A DNA stretch of 51,363 bases from Nitrospirae bacterium UBA4572 (GCA_002387725.1 DGKK01000023.1:19522-70884), one strand, 5' to 3'; numbered from the stretch's first letter, positions 36,476 through 44,830 are shown. The notes: generated by a model not told the origin, from the letters alone. Translations and numbers: made by a program.

Positions 36476-37484
36476 GCGACGGAGATCCTTGGGTTGTAAG
36501 GTGAACGGGAGACCAGGAGCTCTCCCCTTTGGGAAGATGGCAGAGAACCTCCCGGACCTCTCCCCGGGACAGGCGGGGCGGAGGGCTCAGGCGACACTCC
36601 GGGAGCGCCCGGTCGCACCGGGGCAAAAAGGCACAGAGCCCGGACGGTTCCCCTTCCGCTCCCGGGGAGGAGGCCCCGTCCGACTCCGGGAGCCTCCCTT
36701 CGGCAAGCAGGCGGGTGTATGGATGTTGCGGATCGTCGAGGACGGCCTCCGCGGGACCACTTTCGACGATTTTCCCCCGGTAGAGGACGGCGACCCGGTC
36801 GGAGAGGTAACGAACCATGGGGATATCGTGGGAGATGAAGAGCAGGCTCATGGCCTCCGAATCGACCAGGGAGGAGAAGAGATTGATGATCTGGGCCCCC
36901 ATGGAGAGATCGAGTGAGGCAATGGGCTCGTCGGCCACGAGAAGCTCGGGACCGCAGGCAATGGCCCTCGCGATCCCGATCCTCTGCCGTCCCCCCCCCG
37001 AAAACTCCCGGGGGAATCGCTCCATATCCCGGGAAGAGAGACCGACCCGTTCGAGAAGGCGGGCCACCCGGTCCCGGCGGGAGCCGGCATCGGGATCGAT
37101 CCCGTGGACCACCAGGGGCTCCTCGACGATTTCCCGAACCCGCATGCGGGGATTCAGGGAGGCGTAAGGATCCTGAAAGACCATCTGAAAGCGGCGACGC
37201 TGGGCCCGAAGGGCCCGTCCCGACAAGGACGTAAGATCGACCCCGTCGAGGAGGATCCGGCCGCGGGTGGGGGGAAGGAGGCGCATCACCATCCGGCCGA
37301 TCGTCGTCTTTCCCGACCCCGACTCCCCCACAAGGCCCAGAACCTCCTGTCGTCCGATGGAAAAGGAGACCTCCGAAACGGCTTCGAGACGGCGCTTCCG
37401 GGAGAAGATCCCCCCTCCGGGAAGCTCGAACTCCCGGGAGAGACCCTCCGCTCGGATCAGGAAAGGGGGGACCTCAGGCGGCAT
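36450..37484 (-). CDS. Peptide/nickel-type ABC transporter ATPase (OppF/DppF-like)
   Basis: 344 residues. Walker A GESGSGKT, Q-loop QMVFQDPYASLNPRM, signature FSGGGRQRIGIARA (the usual Q of SGGQ reads G), Walker B LLVADEPIASLD, H-loop LLFISHD, and the C-terminal oligopeptide-type extension with Cys residues (CAFLPRCDRALPECR). The start ATG at 37484 lies 11 bases inside the previous gene. No permease or binding protein lies in the operon, so its membrane partners are elsewhere or lost. Confidence 0.9.
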   Translation of the reverse strand: MPPEVPPFLIRAEGLSREFELPGGGIFSRKRRLEAVSEVSFSIGRQEVLGLVGESGSGKTTIGRMVMRLLPPTRGRILLDGVDLTSLSGRALRAQRRRFQMVFQDPYASLNPRMRVREIVEEPLVVHGIDPDAGSRRDRVARLLERVGLSSRDMERFPREFSGGGRQRIGIARAIACGPELLVADEPIASLDLSMGAQIINLFSSLVDSEAMSLLFISHDIPMVRYLSDRVAVLYRGKIVESGPAEAVLDDPQHPYTRLLAEGRLPESDGASSPGAEGEPSGLCAFLPRCDRALPECRLSPPPRLSRGEVREVLCHLPKGESSWSPVHLTTQGSPSHVPATPSR

Positions 37485-38484
37485 GGACGGGGGCTCCCAG
37501 GGGAGAGTCGTCGGGGTGGTGGCAAAAGACGCGCTCTCCCTCGCCTCCATTCCAGGAGGGAAGGGTCGAGGTGCAAAGGCTGTCGGCCCGGGAGCACCGG
37601 GGGGCAAAGGAGCAGCCCGGAGGAAGATCCCACAGGGGAGGAACCTGCCCTCCGATGGCGGACAGGGGAGCCTCCCGTCTCGTCCGGATTCCCCCTTCCG
37701 GGCGGGAGGCCAGAAGGGCCCGACCGTAGGGGTGGCGGGGTCCATGAGAAAAAAAGCGCGCGGAAGGAGCCTCCTCGACGATTCTCCCCGCATACATGAG
37801 GAGGACCCGGTCGGAAACCCGCCGCACATGGGAAAGGTCGTGGGAGATGAAGAGCAGGCTCTGACCCGAACGCTGCCGAATCCGGGCCAGGAGGGCCAGG
37901 ATCTGGAGAGCCACCGTCGGATCGAGTGCGGTGGTCGGCTCGTCGGCAATCACCAGAAGCGGATCAAGGGCCAGTGCCATGGCAATCATGACCCTCTGAC
38001 GCATTCCTCCCGAGAGCTGGTGGGGATAGGAACGGCTCACCGTCAGCGGATCGGGAAGACCTGCCGCCCGGAGACCATCGAGGATCCGTTGACCGATCTC
38101 CTCCCGGGAGAGAGAGGTATGGCTTTGATAGATCTCCCGCATCTGGGTTTCGACGGTCAGAACGGGGTTCAATGCGCTTTGGGGCTCCTGGAAGACCATG
38201 GAGACCTTCTGTCCACGAAGTGTCTGCAGGCGGCTTTCGGGAAGGGTCAGGAGATCCTCTCCGTCAAATAAGATCTTTCCTCCGGCAATCCGGGCCCCCG
38301 GTGGAAAAAGTCCCAAAAGAGAAAGACCCGTGAGAGTCTTCCCCGAACCGGACTCACCCACCAGCCCCACGGTCTCCCCTTTTCCCAGCGTAAAGGAGAC
38401 CTCCCGCACCGGAACAATCTCTCCTTCGCGGGTCTTGAGGACAAGGGTCAGGTTCTCCACCTTCAGAAGTCTCTCCGCGGCCAT
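37474..38484 (-). CDS. Peptide/nickel-type ABC transporter ATPase (OppD/DppD-like)
   Basis: 336 residues, first of two paired ATPases. Walker A GESGSGKT, Q-loop SMVFQEPQSALNP, signature LSGGMRQRVMIAMALA, Walker B LLVIADEPTTALD, H-loop SLLFISHDLSH, and the C-terminal Cys-containing extension (CSFAPRCSRADSLC) seen in oligopeptide importers. ATG shares its A with the queD stop (TGATG), so translation is coupled to queD. Confidence 0.9.
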   Translation of the reverse strand: MAAERLLKVENLTLVLKTREGEIVPVREVSFTLGKGETVGLVGESGSGKTLTGLSLLGLFPPGARIAGGKILFDGEDLLTLPESRLQTLRGQKVSMVFQEPQSALNPVLTVETQMREIYQSHTSLSREEIGQRILDGLRAAGLPDPLTVSRSYPHQLSGGMRQRVMIAMALALDPLLVIADEPTTALDPTVALQILALLARIRQRSGQSLLFISHDLSHVRRVSDRVLLMYAGRIVEEAPSARFFSHGPRHPYGRALLASRPEGGIRTRREAPLSAIGGQVPPLWDLPPGCSFAPRCSRADSLCTSTLPSWNGGEGERVFCHHPDDSPLGAPVHAA

Positions 38485-38867
38485 CAGGGCTCCTCGTAGG
38501 TCGCGACATACCCGTCCATCTCGCACACCGAGACGCGGGCGACCGACACTCCCGGATGGGAGGAGACGGAAAGGTTCCGGACAAGGCCCCGGTAAAAGTA
38601 GAGAGCAATGTTCTCGGCGGTCGTCGTCCTGTCGGAAAAGAAGGGATGGTCGTTCAGGTGGGTATGGTCGAGCTCGGCCACAAGCGGGTCGAGAAAGCGT
38701 TCGATCTCGTGGAAATCGAACGCCATTCCCAGCGCATCAAGCTCCAAGGTGCGAAAGGTGGCCTCAACGGTCCAGTTATGGCCGTGAAGCCTCGCGCACA
38801 GGCCGGGATAGCCGACGATAATATGGGAGGCGGCAAAGCTCCTCCGGGCAGAAACGGAAAAACCCAT
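38484..38867 (-). CDS. queD: 6-pyruvoyl-tetrahydropterin synthase / QueD family
   Basis: Most bacterial members make 6-carboxytetrahydropterin for queuosine-type tRNA modification. The short protein (127 residues from the ATG at 38867) has the zinc-site His in FAASHI and LHGHNW, the cysteine in YPGLCARLHGH, LDHTHLND and TTTAEN. Start choice: the promoter -10 overlaps the upstream ATG at 38912, and GAGG sits correctly for the second of two tandem ATGs (38870, 38867). First gene of the run leading to pheST. Other queuosine genes are not in the window. Confidence 0.88.
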   Translation of the reverse strand: MGFSVSARRSFAASHIIVGYPGLCARLHGHNWTVEATFRTLELDALGMAFDFHEIERFLDPLVAELDHTHLNDHPFFSDRTTTAENIALYFYRGLVRNLSVSSHPGVSVARVSVCEMDGYVATYEEP

Positions 38868-38910
38868 CATCTCCTCGTTGAAAATGGCACCTTCCGAAAT
38901 GGACCTCCCC

Positions 38911-38916
38911 ATTATA
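38911..38916 (-). promoter_or_regulatory. Extended -10 promoter for the queD-pheST run
   Basis: A perfect TATAAT on the minus strand preceded by TGC (extended -10). No good -35 is seen at 17 bases, which extended -10 promoters can tolerate. Predicted leader is about 35-40 bases to the queD start. Confidence 0.5.
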
Positions 38917-38995
38917 GCAGAGAGGAGTGGCAAGGAGGAGGGATCCTGTAGGGTAATTTCCGCATGGGAAAAACGAGAGAGGTCGGGAAGAATGG

Positions 38996-39808
38996 TTATC
39001 GGGAAGAGGAAAAAAAAGGTCTCAGCACGTCAGGATCCAGGACGGCCCGGCCCTCTCCCGAGACCTGAGCCAGGAGCATCTGATAGAGCTCGAGAGCCCG
39101 AGCCACGGCATCAATCAGGGAAGACTCGCCCCGGACAAGAAGGGCCGCCACAAGCGATGAGAGGGTGCACCCTCCCCCATGGACCCCGGGAAGACGGCGG
39201 AAGGGATGGGAAAAGAATCGCTCTCCGGAGGGCGTCCAGAAGAGATCGGTCCGCGGCTCCTCCCCGTTCCGGTGCCCCCCCTTGAGCAGGACCGCCCGGA
39301 CACCATACTGGTCGTGAAGACGGCGGGCCATCAGGACAAGATCTTCCGGTCGGGAACCGGGGATCTCTCCCCCCAGCTCCAGGGCCTCAGGAAGGTTGGG
39401 GGTCACGAGGTCCACCCGGGGAAACAGGGAGCGGGCCAGATCCCGGTAGGCCGGAGGGGTCAGCACGGACCCCCCTGTGCCAAAGAGGAAGACGGGATCA
39501 AGAATGCGGACCACATCCTTGGGAAGCCCGTCCAGAAAATCCGCCAGCTCCTCCACGAGGGACGACGCCATGAGGCCGATCTTGACCGCCCGGGGAGGTC
39601 CCTCCCCGACCACCGCCTCGAGCATGGCGGACAAGAGCTCCGGGGAAAGCGGTTCGGTCCGGCCCACCCCCTGGAGGTTCTGGACCGTGAGGACGGTGGG
39701 GACCCCCTGACCGCGAATGCCCAGGGCCGAGAAGACCCGAAGATCCTGATAGAGCCCAGCTCCCCCCGAAGGATCAAGCCCCGCCACGGAGAGGGCGTAC
39801 CCCTTCAC
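38996..39808 (-). CDS. thiD: Hydroxymethylpyrimidine (phosphate) kinase
   Basis: Phosphorylates HMP and HMP-P for thiamine synthesis. 270 residues with AGLDPSGGAGLYQDLRVFSALG at the N-terminus, PRAVKIGLMAS, VVRILDPVFLFGTGG and the C-terminal anion-hole stretch HGGGCTLSSLVAALL (commonly GTGCTLS). GTG start overlaps the stop of the M23 gene (GTGA). Last gene of the thi run. Confidence 0.93.
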   Translation of the reverse strand: MKGYALSVAGLDPSGGAGLYQDLRVFSALGIRGQGVPTVLTVQNLQGVGRTEPLSPELLSAMLEAVVGEGPPRAVKIGLMASSLVEELADFLDGLPKDVVRILDPVFLFGTGGSVLTPPAYRDLARSLFPRVDLVTPNLPEALELGGEIPGSRPEDLVLMARRLHDQYGVRAVLLKGGHRNGEEPRTDLFWTPSGERFFSHPFRRLPGVHGGGCTLSSLVAALLVRGESSLIDAVARALELYQMLLAQVSGEGRAVLDPDVLRPFFSSSR

Positions 39809-40719
39809 GGTCCCTCCTCCCGAAGATGAACGGCCTTCGCCAAAAGACCGGTCAGCATCATCGGATTGACGTGCGCCCCCCTCAACACCGCCCCATAGTG
39901 GAGAACCGGTCCCGTGACCCGGCCGGAATGCCCCACACGTCCGATCACCTGCCCCCGGACGACCTTGTCGCCCGCATGGACAGCCATGTCCGACATATGC
40001 AGGTATTCGGTCAGGAGACCGCCTCCATGGTCGATAATGACCATGTTCCCGTCATAGTAGAAGGATCCGGCAAGACGGACGATCCCGTCATTGGCCGCAT
40101 GGACGGGGGTCCCCATGGGGGCGTCGATGTCCTCCCCGGAATGCCGGGCCATCGCCCGACCGTTGAGGTAGCGGTAAGCACCGAAGTCATGGGTCACCTT
40201 TCCCGAAAGTGGCGCCACAAAGGCCCGGTGAAAGAGAAAAGGGGAGTCGGGCGCCGCAAGAGCCGCGAGGATGACCTTCCGCTCCCGGGCCAGACGTCTG
40301 AGAAAGGAGGCGGGGGGGGTCACGAAGGATCGGGCGACGGAAAGCCGGGAAACCTGAAACGGCCGGGGTGTTACGGCCAGAGAAAGGTTCTCATGGGCCC
40401 CTGGGCCAAGAAGGGTCAGGGGAAGCGTCTTGGGGGGAGTGGAAAAATCAACCCCCACAAGGACGGCCCGAAAGGAATCTTCCTTGGCTTTGGAAGACTG
40501 GGATGACTGATGCCGCCAAAGGTGCACCCGGGCCCGGGTTGGCCCCACCGCGATTTCCTTGACCGAGGACGAGGGGGGGAAAAGAAGAAGGGCAATTCCC
40601 CCCTGGGGAAGAACCACCGCCGGAGAGGAGAGCTCCGCGGCCCCCGAGGGAGAGGCTGAAAGCAGAAGGAGGCAAAGAGCGGCAACCAGGGCCCGGATCT
40701 CTCCGGCCCGCCTAGCCAC
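39805..40719 (-). CDS. M23 family peptidase-like protein, active site altered
   Basis: Secreted LytM-type (peptidoglycan hydrolase-like) protein. GTG at 40719 (AAGG nine bases upstream) gives a signal peptide (ALVAALCLLLLSASPSGAAE) and 304 residues; a longer ATG at 40743 is possible. The zinc motif HSGEDIDAP and the YLHMSD histidine are present, but the usual HxH near the end reads GPVLHYG: the first, catalytic His is Val. It may be a non-enzymatic regulator. Its stop is coupled to thiD, and it sits between thiE and thiD without an obvious metabolic link. Confidence 0.85.
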   Translation of the reverse strand: MARRAGEIRALVAALCLLLLSASPSGAAELSSPAVVLPQGGIALLLFPPSSSVKEIAVGPTRARVHLWRHQSSQSSKAKEDSFRAVLVGVDFSTPPKTLPLTLLGPGAHENLSLAVTPRPFQVSRLSVARSFVTPPASFLRRLARERKVILAALAAPDSPFLFHRAFVAPLSGKVTHDFGAYRYLNGRAMARHSGEDIDAPMGTPVHAANDGIVRLAGSFYYDGNMVIIDHGGGLLTEYLHMSDMAVHAGDKVVRGQVIGRVGHSGRVTGPVLHYGAVLRGAHVNPMMLTGLLAKAVHLREEGP

Positions 40720-41347
40720 GGGCCCAGGCCTTTCTGAGGGCATAGGCGGCCGCCACCGGGTCGGGGGCATAGGAAAGGGCTCCCATCACCACCATACCGG
40801 CGGCCCCGGTTGAGCGGAGCATCGACGCTTCTTCGGGGCCGATTCCTCCGATGGCAAAGACCGGCACACTCACCGACCGGATGATCTCCTTTAGCCGGGT
40901 GAGTCCCAGGGGGGGACCAAAGGGCCGCTTGGAGGGAGTGTCAAAGACAGGACCGGCAATCAGGTAGTCGGCGCCTTCCCTGACCGCCTCTTCCGCGGCC
41001 TCCGGGCCATGGACCGAAACCCCCACAAGAAATCCTTGGAAAACACGCTGGCGGATTCGGGGAAGGGGCGGGTGGGATTCGGGAAGATGAAGCCCGGTGG
41101 CCCCCCCATCCAGGGCAAAGTCCATCCTGCGGTTCACAAGCCAGGGAATGCCCCGGGGAACATTGTCGCGAAAGTGCCTCACCAGCTCTGAAAACTCCCA
41201 TGAAGTGGAGAGCTTGCGCCTGAGAATCACTGCACTGACCCCTCCCCGGGTCGATTCGATGGCCCGCCTCACAAGATCACGCACCGGAACCTCCTCCGGC
41301 GTAACGTAAAGGAGCGGCCCCAGGGTCTCGGAACAGGGGGAATCCAT
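40712..41347 (-). CDS. Thiamine phosphate synthase / TenI-like protein
   Basis: 211-residue TIM-barrel of the ThiE/TenI family: LLYVTPEEVPVRDL, GIPWLVNRRMDFAL, GATGLHLPE, DYLIAGPVFDTPSK, and VPVFAIGGIGPEEA. ThiE joins thiazole and pyrimidine phosphates; TenI isomerises the thiazole product of ThiG. The HLPE and weak pyrophosphate-site residues fit TenI as well as ThiE, so no gene symbol is given. Starts on the A of the thiG stop (TGATG). Confidence 0.85.
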   Translation of the reverse strand: MDSPCSETLGPLLYVTPEEVPVRDLVRRAIESTRGGVSAVILRRKLSTSWEFSELVRHFRDNVPRGIPWLVNRRMDFALDGGATGLHLPESHPPLPRIRQRVFQGFLVGVSVHGPEAAEEAVREGADYLIAGPVFDTPSKRPFGPPLGLTRLKEIIRSVSVPVFAIGGIGPEEASMLRSTGAAGMVVMGALSYAPDPVAAAYALRKAWARG

Positions 41348-42165
41348 CAGCTTCCCAGCATCCCGTCAAGGGGACTCGAGGCGCTGGCATAAAGACGACG
41401 GGGCATGCGACCCGCCAGGAAAGAATCCCGGCCCGCAGAAACGGCATTTTTCATGGCCCGGGCCATGAGGAGCGGATTCTTCGCCTCGGCAACGGCCGTA
41501 TTCATGAGAATCCCGTCGACCCCCATCTCCATGGCAATGGCCGCGTCGGAGGCACAGCCGACTCCGGCATCGACGATCACCGGGACGGAGACCGTCTCCA
41601 TGATGATGCGAAGGCTCGCGGGGTTCCGGATCCCGAGCCCCGAACCGATGGGTGCGGCCAGAGGCATCACGGCCACGCACCCCACATCCACGAGCTTTTT
41701 GGCGATAACCGGATCATCGCTGGTATAGGGGAAGACGATCGAGCCCTCCGAGACGAGAATCCGGGCCGCCTCCACCAGACCCGTGACATCGGGGTAGAGC
41801 GTCTTCGGATCTCCGATCACCTCGAGCTTGACGAGAGGCGAGATCCCGGATTCCCGGGCCAGGCGCGCATATCTCAGGGCCTCCTCCACAGTGTAGCATC
41901 CGGCGGTATTCGGCAGAATCTTGAATTCGGAAGGAGGAAGGTAATCGAGGAGGTTCGGCTCGTCCTTGCGGAGAATGTTGACCCGGCGAACCGCCACGGT
42001 CACCACATCGGCTCCCGACTCAAGGATCACCTTCCGGGTCATCTCGAAAGAAGGATATTTTCCCGTTCCGATCCAGAGCCGGGAGCGGAAAGAGATGTTC
42101 CCGATGACCAGAGGATCGTCGGAGAGGGTTTCGGAAGAAAGGGGCGGAAGAGTGGTCGAGCTCAT
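41347..42165 (-). CDS. thiG: Thiazole synthase
   Basis: Forms the thiazole ring of thiamine from deoxyxylulose phosphate, dehydroglycine and ThiS thiocarboxylate. 272 residues: FRSRLWIGTGKYPSFE, SGADVVTVAVRRVNI, ILPNTAGCYTVEEALR, LVKLEVIGDPKTLYPD, and VIVDAGVGCASDAAIAMEMG. Start ATG at 42165 with GGAGG six bases upstream. First gene of the thi run; no thiS upstream and no TPP riboswitch motifs were found in the leader. Confidence 0.96.
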   Translation of the reverse strand: MSSTTLPPLSSETLSDDPLVIGNISFRSRLWIGTGKYPSFEMTRKVILESGADVVTVAVRRVNILRKDEPNLLDYLPPSEFKILPNTAGCYTVEEALRYARLARESGISPLVKLEVIGDPKTLYPDVTGLVEAARILVSEGSIVFPYTSDDPVIAKKLVDVGCVAVMPLAAPIGSGLGIRNPASLRIIMETVSVPVIVDAGVGCASDAAIAMEMGVDGILMNTAVAEAKNPLLMARAMKNAVSAGRDSFLAGRMPRRLYASASSPLDGMLGS

Positions 42166-42317
42166 GGGAGACCTCCAGATCAGAGACGTCGATGGCAAAA
42201 GTGTCTGCCTTCATTTTATGACGGGAGTCCCCCATTGAGCAAACCGCGGGTTCATCACAAGGACTGTGCGGCCCTTGGCAGAGGAGCAACGACCGAGGGG
42301 AAAGAGGGCTTCAGCCA

Positions 42318-42346
42318 TTGACAAAAAATGAGCCTTTTTTTACGAT
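42318..42346 (+). promoter_or_regulatory. Promoter of the cobalamin riboswitch transcript
   Basis: TTGACA (42318-42323), 17-base spacer, TACGAT (42341-42346). The predicted transcript starts about ten bases before the riboswitch. A perfect -35 and the position make this convincing. Confidence 0.6.
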
Positions 42347-42361
42347 ATCGCCATCGTTGAT

Positions 42362-42520
42362 GGTTCCCCGTTCGAGGGGATGAAAAGGGAACACGGTGAG
42401 GAAGATCTCCCATGCCGTGGCTGCCCCCGCAACTGTAAGCGGAGAGTCTGACGCACACTACGCCACTGGGAAACCGGGAAGGCCGCGCCAGACGTTGACC
42501 CGCAAGCCAGGAGACCTGCC
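42362..42520 (+). ncRNA. Cobalamin (B12) riboswitch
   Basis: Aptamer with the full set of conserved segments in order: GGTTCC, GAAAAGGGAACACGGTGA, GGCTGCCCCCGCAACTGTAAG, GCCACTGGGAAACCGGGAAG, GTTGACCCGCAAGCCAGG and the B12 box GCCAGGAGACCTGCC (to 42520). Binds adenosyl- or methylcobalamin and normally turns off B12 uptake/synthesis genes or B12-independent isozymes. Transcribed rightward from 42318. The next sure gene begins 465 bases on (42985), and a Fur-box promoter lies between. A GC hairpin near 42547-42564 (CAGGG/CCCTG) might be part of the switching platform. Confidence 0.93.
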
Positions 42521-42850
42521 ATCATCCATCGTCACTGACGAACACGCAGGGCGGGGTGCCCCTGTGGGTCTCAGCCTCCTGGCTCATCGTGACTCCCTCG
42601 CACAGGCAGGATCTGACATCGGGTTCGTGGTGACATGTCTCACTCCTTGTTGCCGCGAGGTTCTCATGTCGACACTCTCACCGCTTGCTTTCCGACCCCA
42701 TCCCTTCGTTCTGAAATGTCTCCTGAAATCAGTCTCTCTCCGTTTGGGGTTCGAAAACGCCCCCTTCCCCCCGCGACCCTTTTTTTGGTCGCATCGAGAG
42801 TCTCCCAAGCCGAATCGATCCCAACAGGGTCAGCCTGGCCTCCCAAGGAG
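42521..42850 (+). other. Leader between riboswitch and Fur-box promoter
   Basis: 330 bases without a convincing gene. One 62-codon frame (42666-42854, MSTLSPLAFRP...) has GAGG before its ATG but is Pro/Ser-rich and unlike any family I know. A GCGACC/GGTCGC pair around a T run (near 42774-42795) forms a small hairpin with U in the loop rather than after it, so is not a terminator. Confidence 0.4.
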
Positions 42851-42892
42851 TTGACATCCCCAATGTCAATAATGATAATTATTCTCATTATC
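42851..42892 (+). promoter_or_regulatory. Promoter overlapped by a Fur box
   Basis: TTGACA (42851-42856), 17-base spacer and GATAAT (42874-42879) form a near-consensus promoter. The 19-base stretch 42874-42892 matches the Fur-box consensus at 16 of 19 positions and covers the -10, so Fur binding would block initiation. Transcription would start about 95-100 bases before the outer-membrane gene at 42985. Confidence 0.7.
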
Positions 42893-42984
42893 AGAAATAA
42901 GGATTGCATCAAGAAATGGCTTGAATTATGATACAACAAATCATATGATACGTAATATCAAAAATTAAACTCCCCGGGAGAGGC

Positions 42985-44097
42985 ATGGACTGCACCCAGG
43001 CACCAACCCAGCGAACCAACGATCAAGGACGATCCTTATTCTTTCGGAGTTTCGGACTCCTCTTCCTCTTTTTCTTTCTCTTCACCCACCCTTTTTCCCA
43101 AAGCCCCCGACAGGCATGGGCCGAGGAGCCTTCTCCCGCCCCTCAGGACGTGGACGGAGATCTCGTCCCCGATCTCGACGAAATGGCCCCAAGCTTCCTC
43201 TCATGGGGCCCCAACACCAGCGGTCCCATGTTTACGGGAACGGCCGAAGTGGAGCCGGTGGGCTCCTTCTTCTACGAACCCTACTGGTTTGACTACCTGA
43301 CTCCCGGCCTCGGCATGAGCTCGCTGGCCATGACCCAACGTCTCTCGATCGGCCTCATCAAGAACTGGGAATTCGACATTTCCGTTCCCTTCATCGCCAA
43401 CCAGGCCGGGGCCCCCACGACACCCGGAGCCACCGTGAACGCCTTTGGCATCGGTGACTCCATCGTCTGGTTCAAGAACCAGCTCACAAGCGATGCGGAT
43501 CCCTATCACTTTTTTGCCCGTCCCGCCCTCACCGTGGAGTACCAGTTCACCCTTCCCACCGGCCATTTTCTGAACCTCAACCCCCAGCTCTACGGCGAGG
43601 ACCAGACCGGTGACGGCACCTTCGACGAGGGGATCTACCTCATCATGCGCAAGCACTTCAAGCCCTTCATGCTTTACCTTGAAGCCGGAGACATCATCGA
43701 GAACCCCACCCAGGTGGGAACGGGATATACCTTCAACAATGGCATTCAGACAACATCCTCGCCCCAGACCGTCGTCGACGGGAACCTCCTCTGGTTCTCG
43801 GGAGCCTTCGAGCATGTGCTGAGCGACAAATGGGGAGCGGGATATGTTCTGGAATTTTTCGGAGAAAGCCAGACCGGACAGAGCCTTCTCTTCGGGGCAG
43901 CCAATGCGCCTGCCTGGAGCTTCCTCTGGGTCGATCCGGGAATCGAGCTGACCTGGCCGGATACCGAACGCGTTTCTGTCACCTGGGGGCTGGCCATGGG
44001 ATTCCCCGTTTACCAGTCGAATTATCCGACCACATACACCCCGATGGGGACCATCACCGTCTATTACAACGGGCCCTTCGGTTACCGCGGAGAGTAG
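42985..44097 (+). CDS. Outer-membrane beta-barrel protein (phenol-pathway transporter-like)
   Basis: 370 residues with a long hydrophobic signal (SFGLLFLFFFLFTHPF), an acidic DVDGDLVPDLDE stretch of calcium-binding style, and barrel-like strands (LSIGLIKNWEFDISVPF, ARPALTVEYQFTLPTGHFL, VSVTWGLAMGFPVY). Similar to the outer-membrane transporter family named after phenol-degradation MetA-pathway proteins; its real substrate is unknown. GGGAGAG precedes the ATG. It stands downstream of both the riboswitch and the Fur-box promoter, so metal or corrinoid-related traffic is a reasonable guess. Confidence 0.82.
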   Translation: MDCTQAPTQRTNDQGRSLFFRSFGLLFLFFFLFTHPFSQSPRQAWAEEPSPAPQDVDGDLVPDLDEMAPSFLSWGPNTSGPMFTGTAEVEPVGSFFYEPYWFDYLTPGLGMSSLAMTQRLSIGLIKNWEFDISVPFIANQAGAPTTPGATVNAFGIGDSIVWFKNQLTSDADPYHFFARPALTVEYQFTLPTGHFLNLNPQLYGEDQTGDGTFDEGIYLIMRKHFKPFMLYLEAGDIIENPTQVGTGYTFNNGIQTTSSPQTVVDGNLLWFSGAFEHVLSDKWGAGYVLEFFGESQTGQSLLFGAANAPAWSFLWVDPGIELTWPDTERVSVTWGLAMGFPVYQSNYPTTYTPMGTITVYYNGPFGYRGE

Positions 44098-44136
44098 AAT
44101 CTGAACTCTTTCACATATGAGATATGAGGAGCCACC

Positions 44137-44790
44137 ATGAAAAATACCCTGTTAAAGACAATCACACCGTCCCTTGCCGCCCTTGCGGCGGCCCTGATCC
44201 TCTCCTCCTGTCAGACGATGGGCTCAAGCGACCCCATCGCCCTTGAGATCCAGAGTCGGGAGGCCCTCCATGCCGGAGAGATCGACCGCTCCCTCTCACT
44301 CACAGAGGCCCTGATTGCAAAAGAGGGCCCCACCCCCGCCTCGCTCAATCAGATGGCTCTTCTCAAATCCCGAAAAGGGAACGTGGAGGCCGCCGGACGC
44401 ATCCTTCGCTATGCCCATGGGCTCTACCCCGCGTCGGCGCCGATCACACTGAACCTCGCCAAGTTCGAGGCTAGCCGGGGAGAGATGTCGGCGGCCAGAG
44501 CCGCCCTCCTCCCTCTTCTCTCCGGCAGAACCTGGCCCGATGGATTTCGGCTGTTGATGGGACGGGTCGACATGGAGACGGGGCATCTGCCGGAGGCATC
44601 GATCCTGCTTCACGAGGCCCTTCGGCGCCACCCCGACAACCCTCTGGTCCTGGCCAACATGGGCCTCCTGCACGAGAGGCAGGGAGAGACGAGAATGGCT
44701 CACCGGAACCTGCTCAAGGCCAAGGAGCTTGCCCCCAGGGGGGCGCTACGGCAGCGGATCGTCGCCCTTCTCCACTCGATCGCGCCCTAG
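44137..44790 (+). CDS. TPR-repeat lipoprotein
   Basis: 217 residues with a signal peptide and lipobox (LILSSC), then TPR helices (for example LNQMALLKSRKGNVEAAGRILRYA, ILLHEALRRHPDNPLVLANMGLLHERQG). Resembles the PilF/TadD type of short TPR lipoproteins that scaffold envelope complexes; the exact partner is unknown. It lies 39 bases after the outer-membrane gene, AGGAG upstream, so probably shares its Fur-box promoter. Confidence 0.82.
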   Translation: MKNTLLKTITPSLAALAAALILSSCQTMGSSDPIALEIQSREALHAGEIDRSLSLTEALIAKEGPTPASLNQMALLKSRKGNVEAAGRILRYAHGLYPASAPITLNLAKFEASRGEMSAARAALLPLLSGRTWPDGFRLLMGRVDMETGHLPEASILLHEALRRHPDNPLVLANMGLLHERQGETRMAHRNLLKAKELAPRGALRQRIVALLHSIAP

Positions 44791-44830
44791 GGCGGCTTAT
44801 CCATGTTGAACCACAAAGAGTGAGCAGCGC

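Noticed and set aside
42666..42854. 62-codon frame after the riboswitch
   Set aside because: Has a GAGG site but Pro/Ser/Arg-rich, low-complexity sequence with no family; mentioned in the leader entry only.
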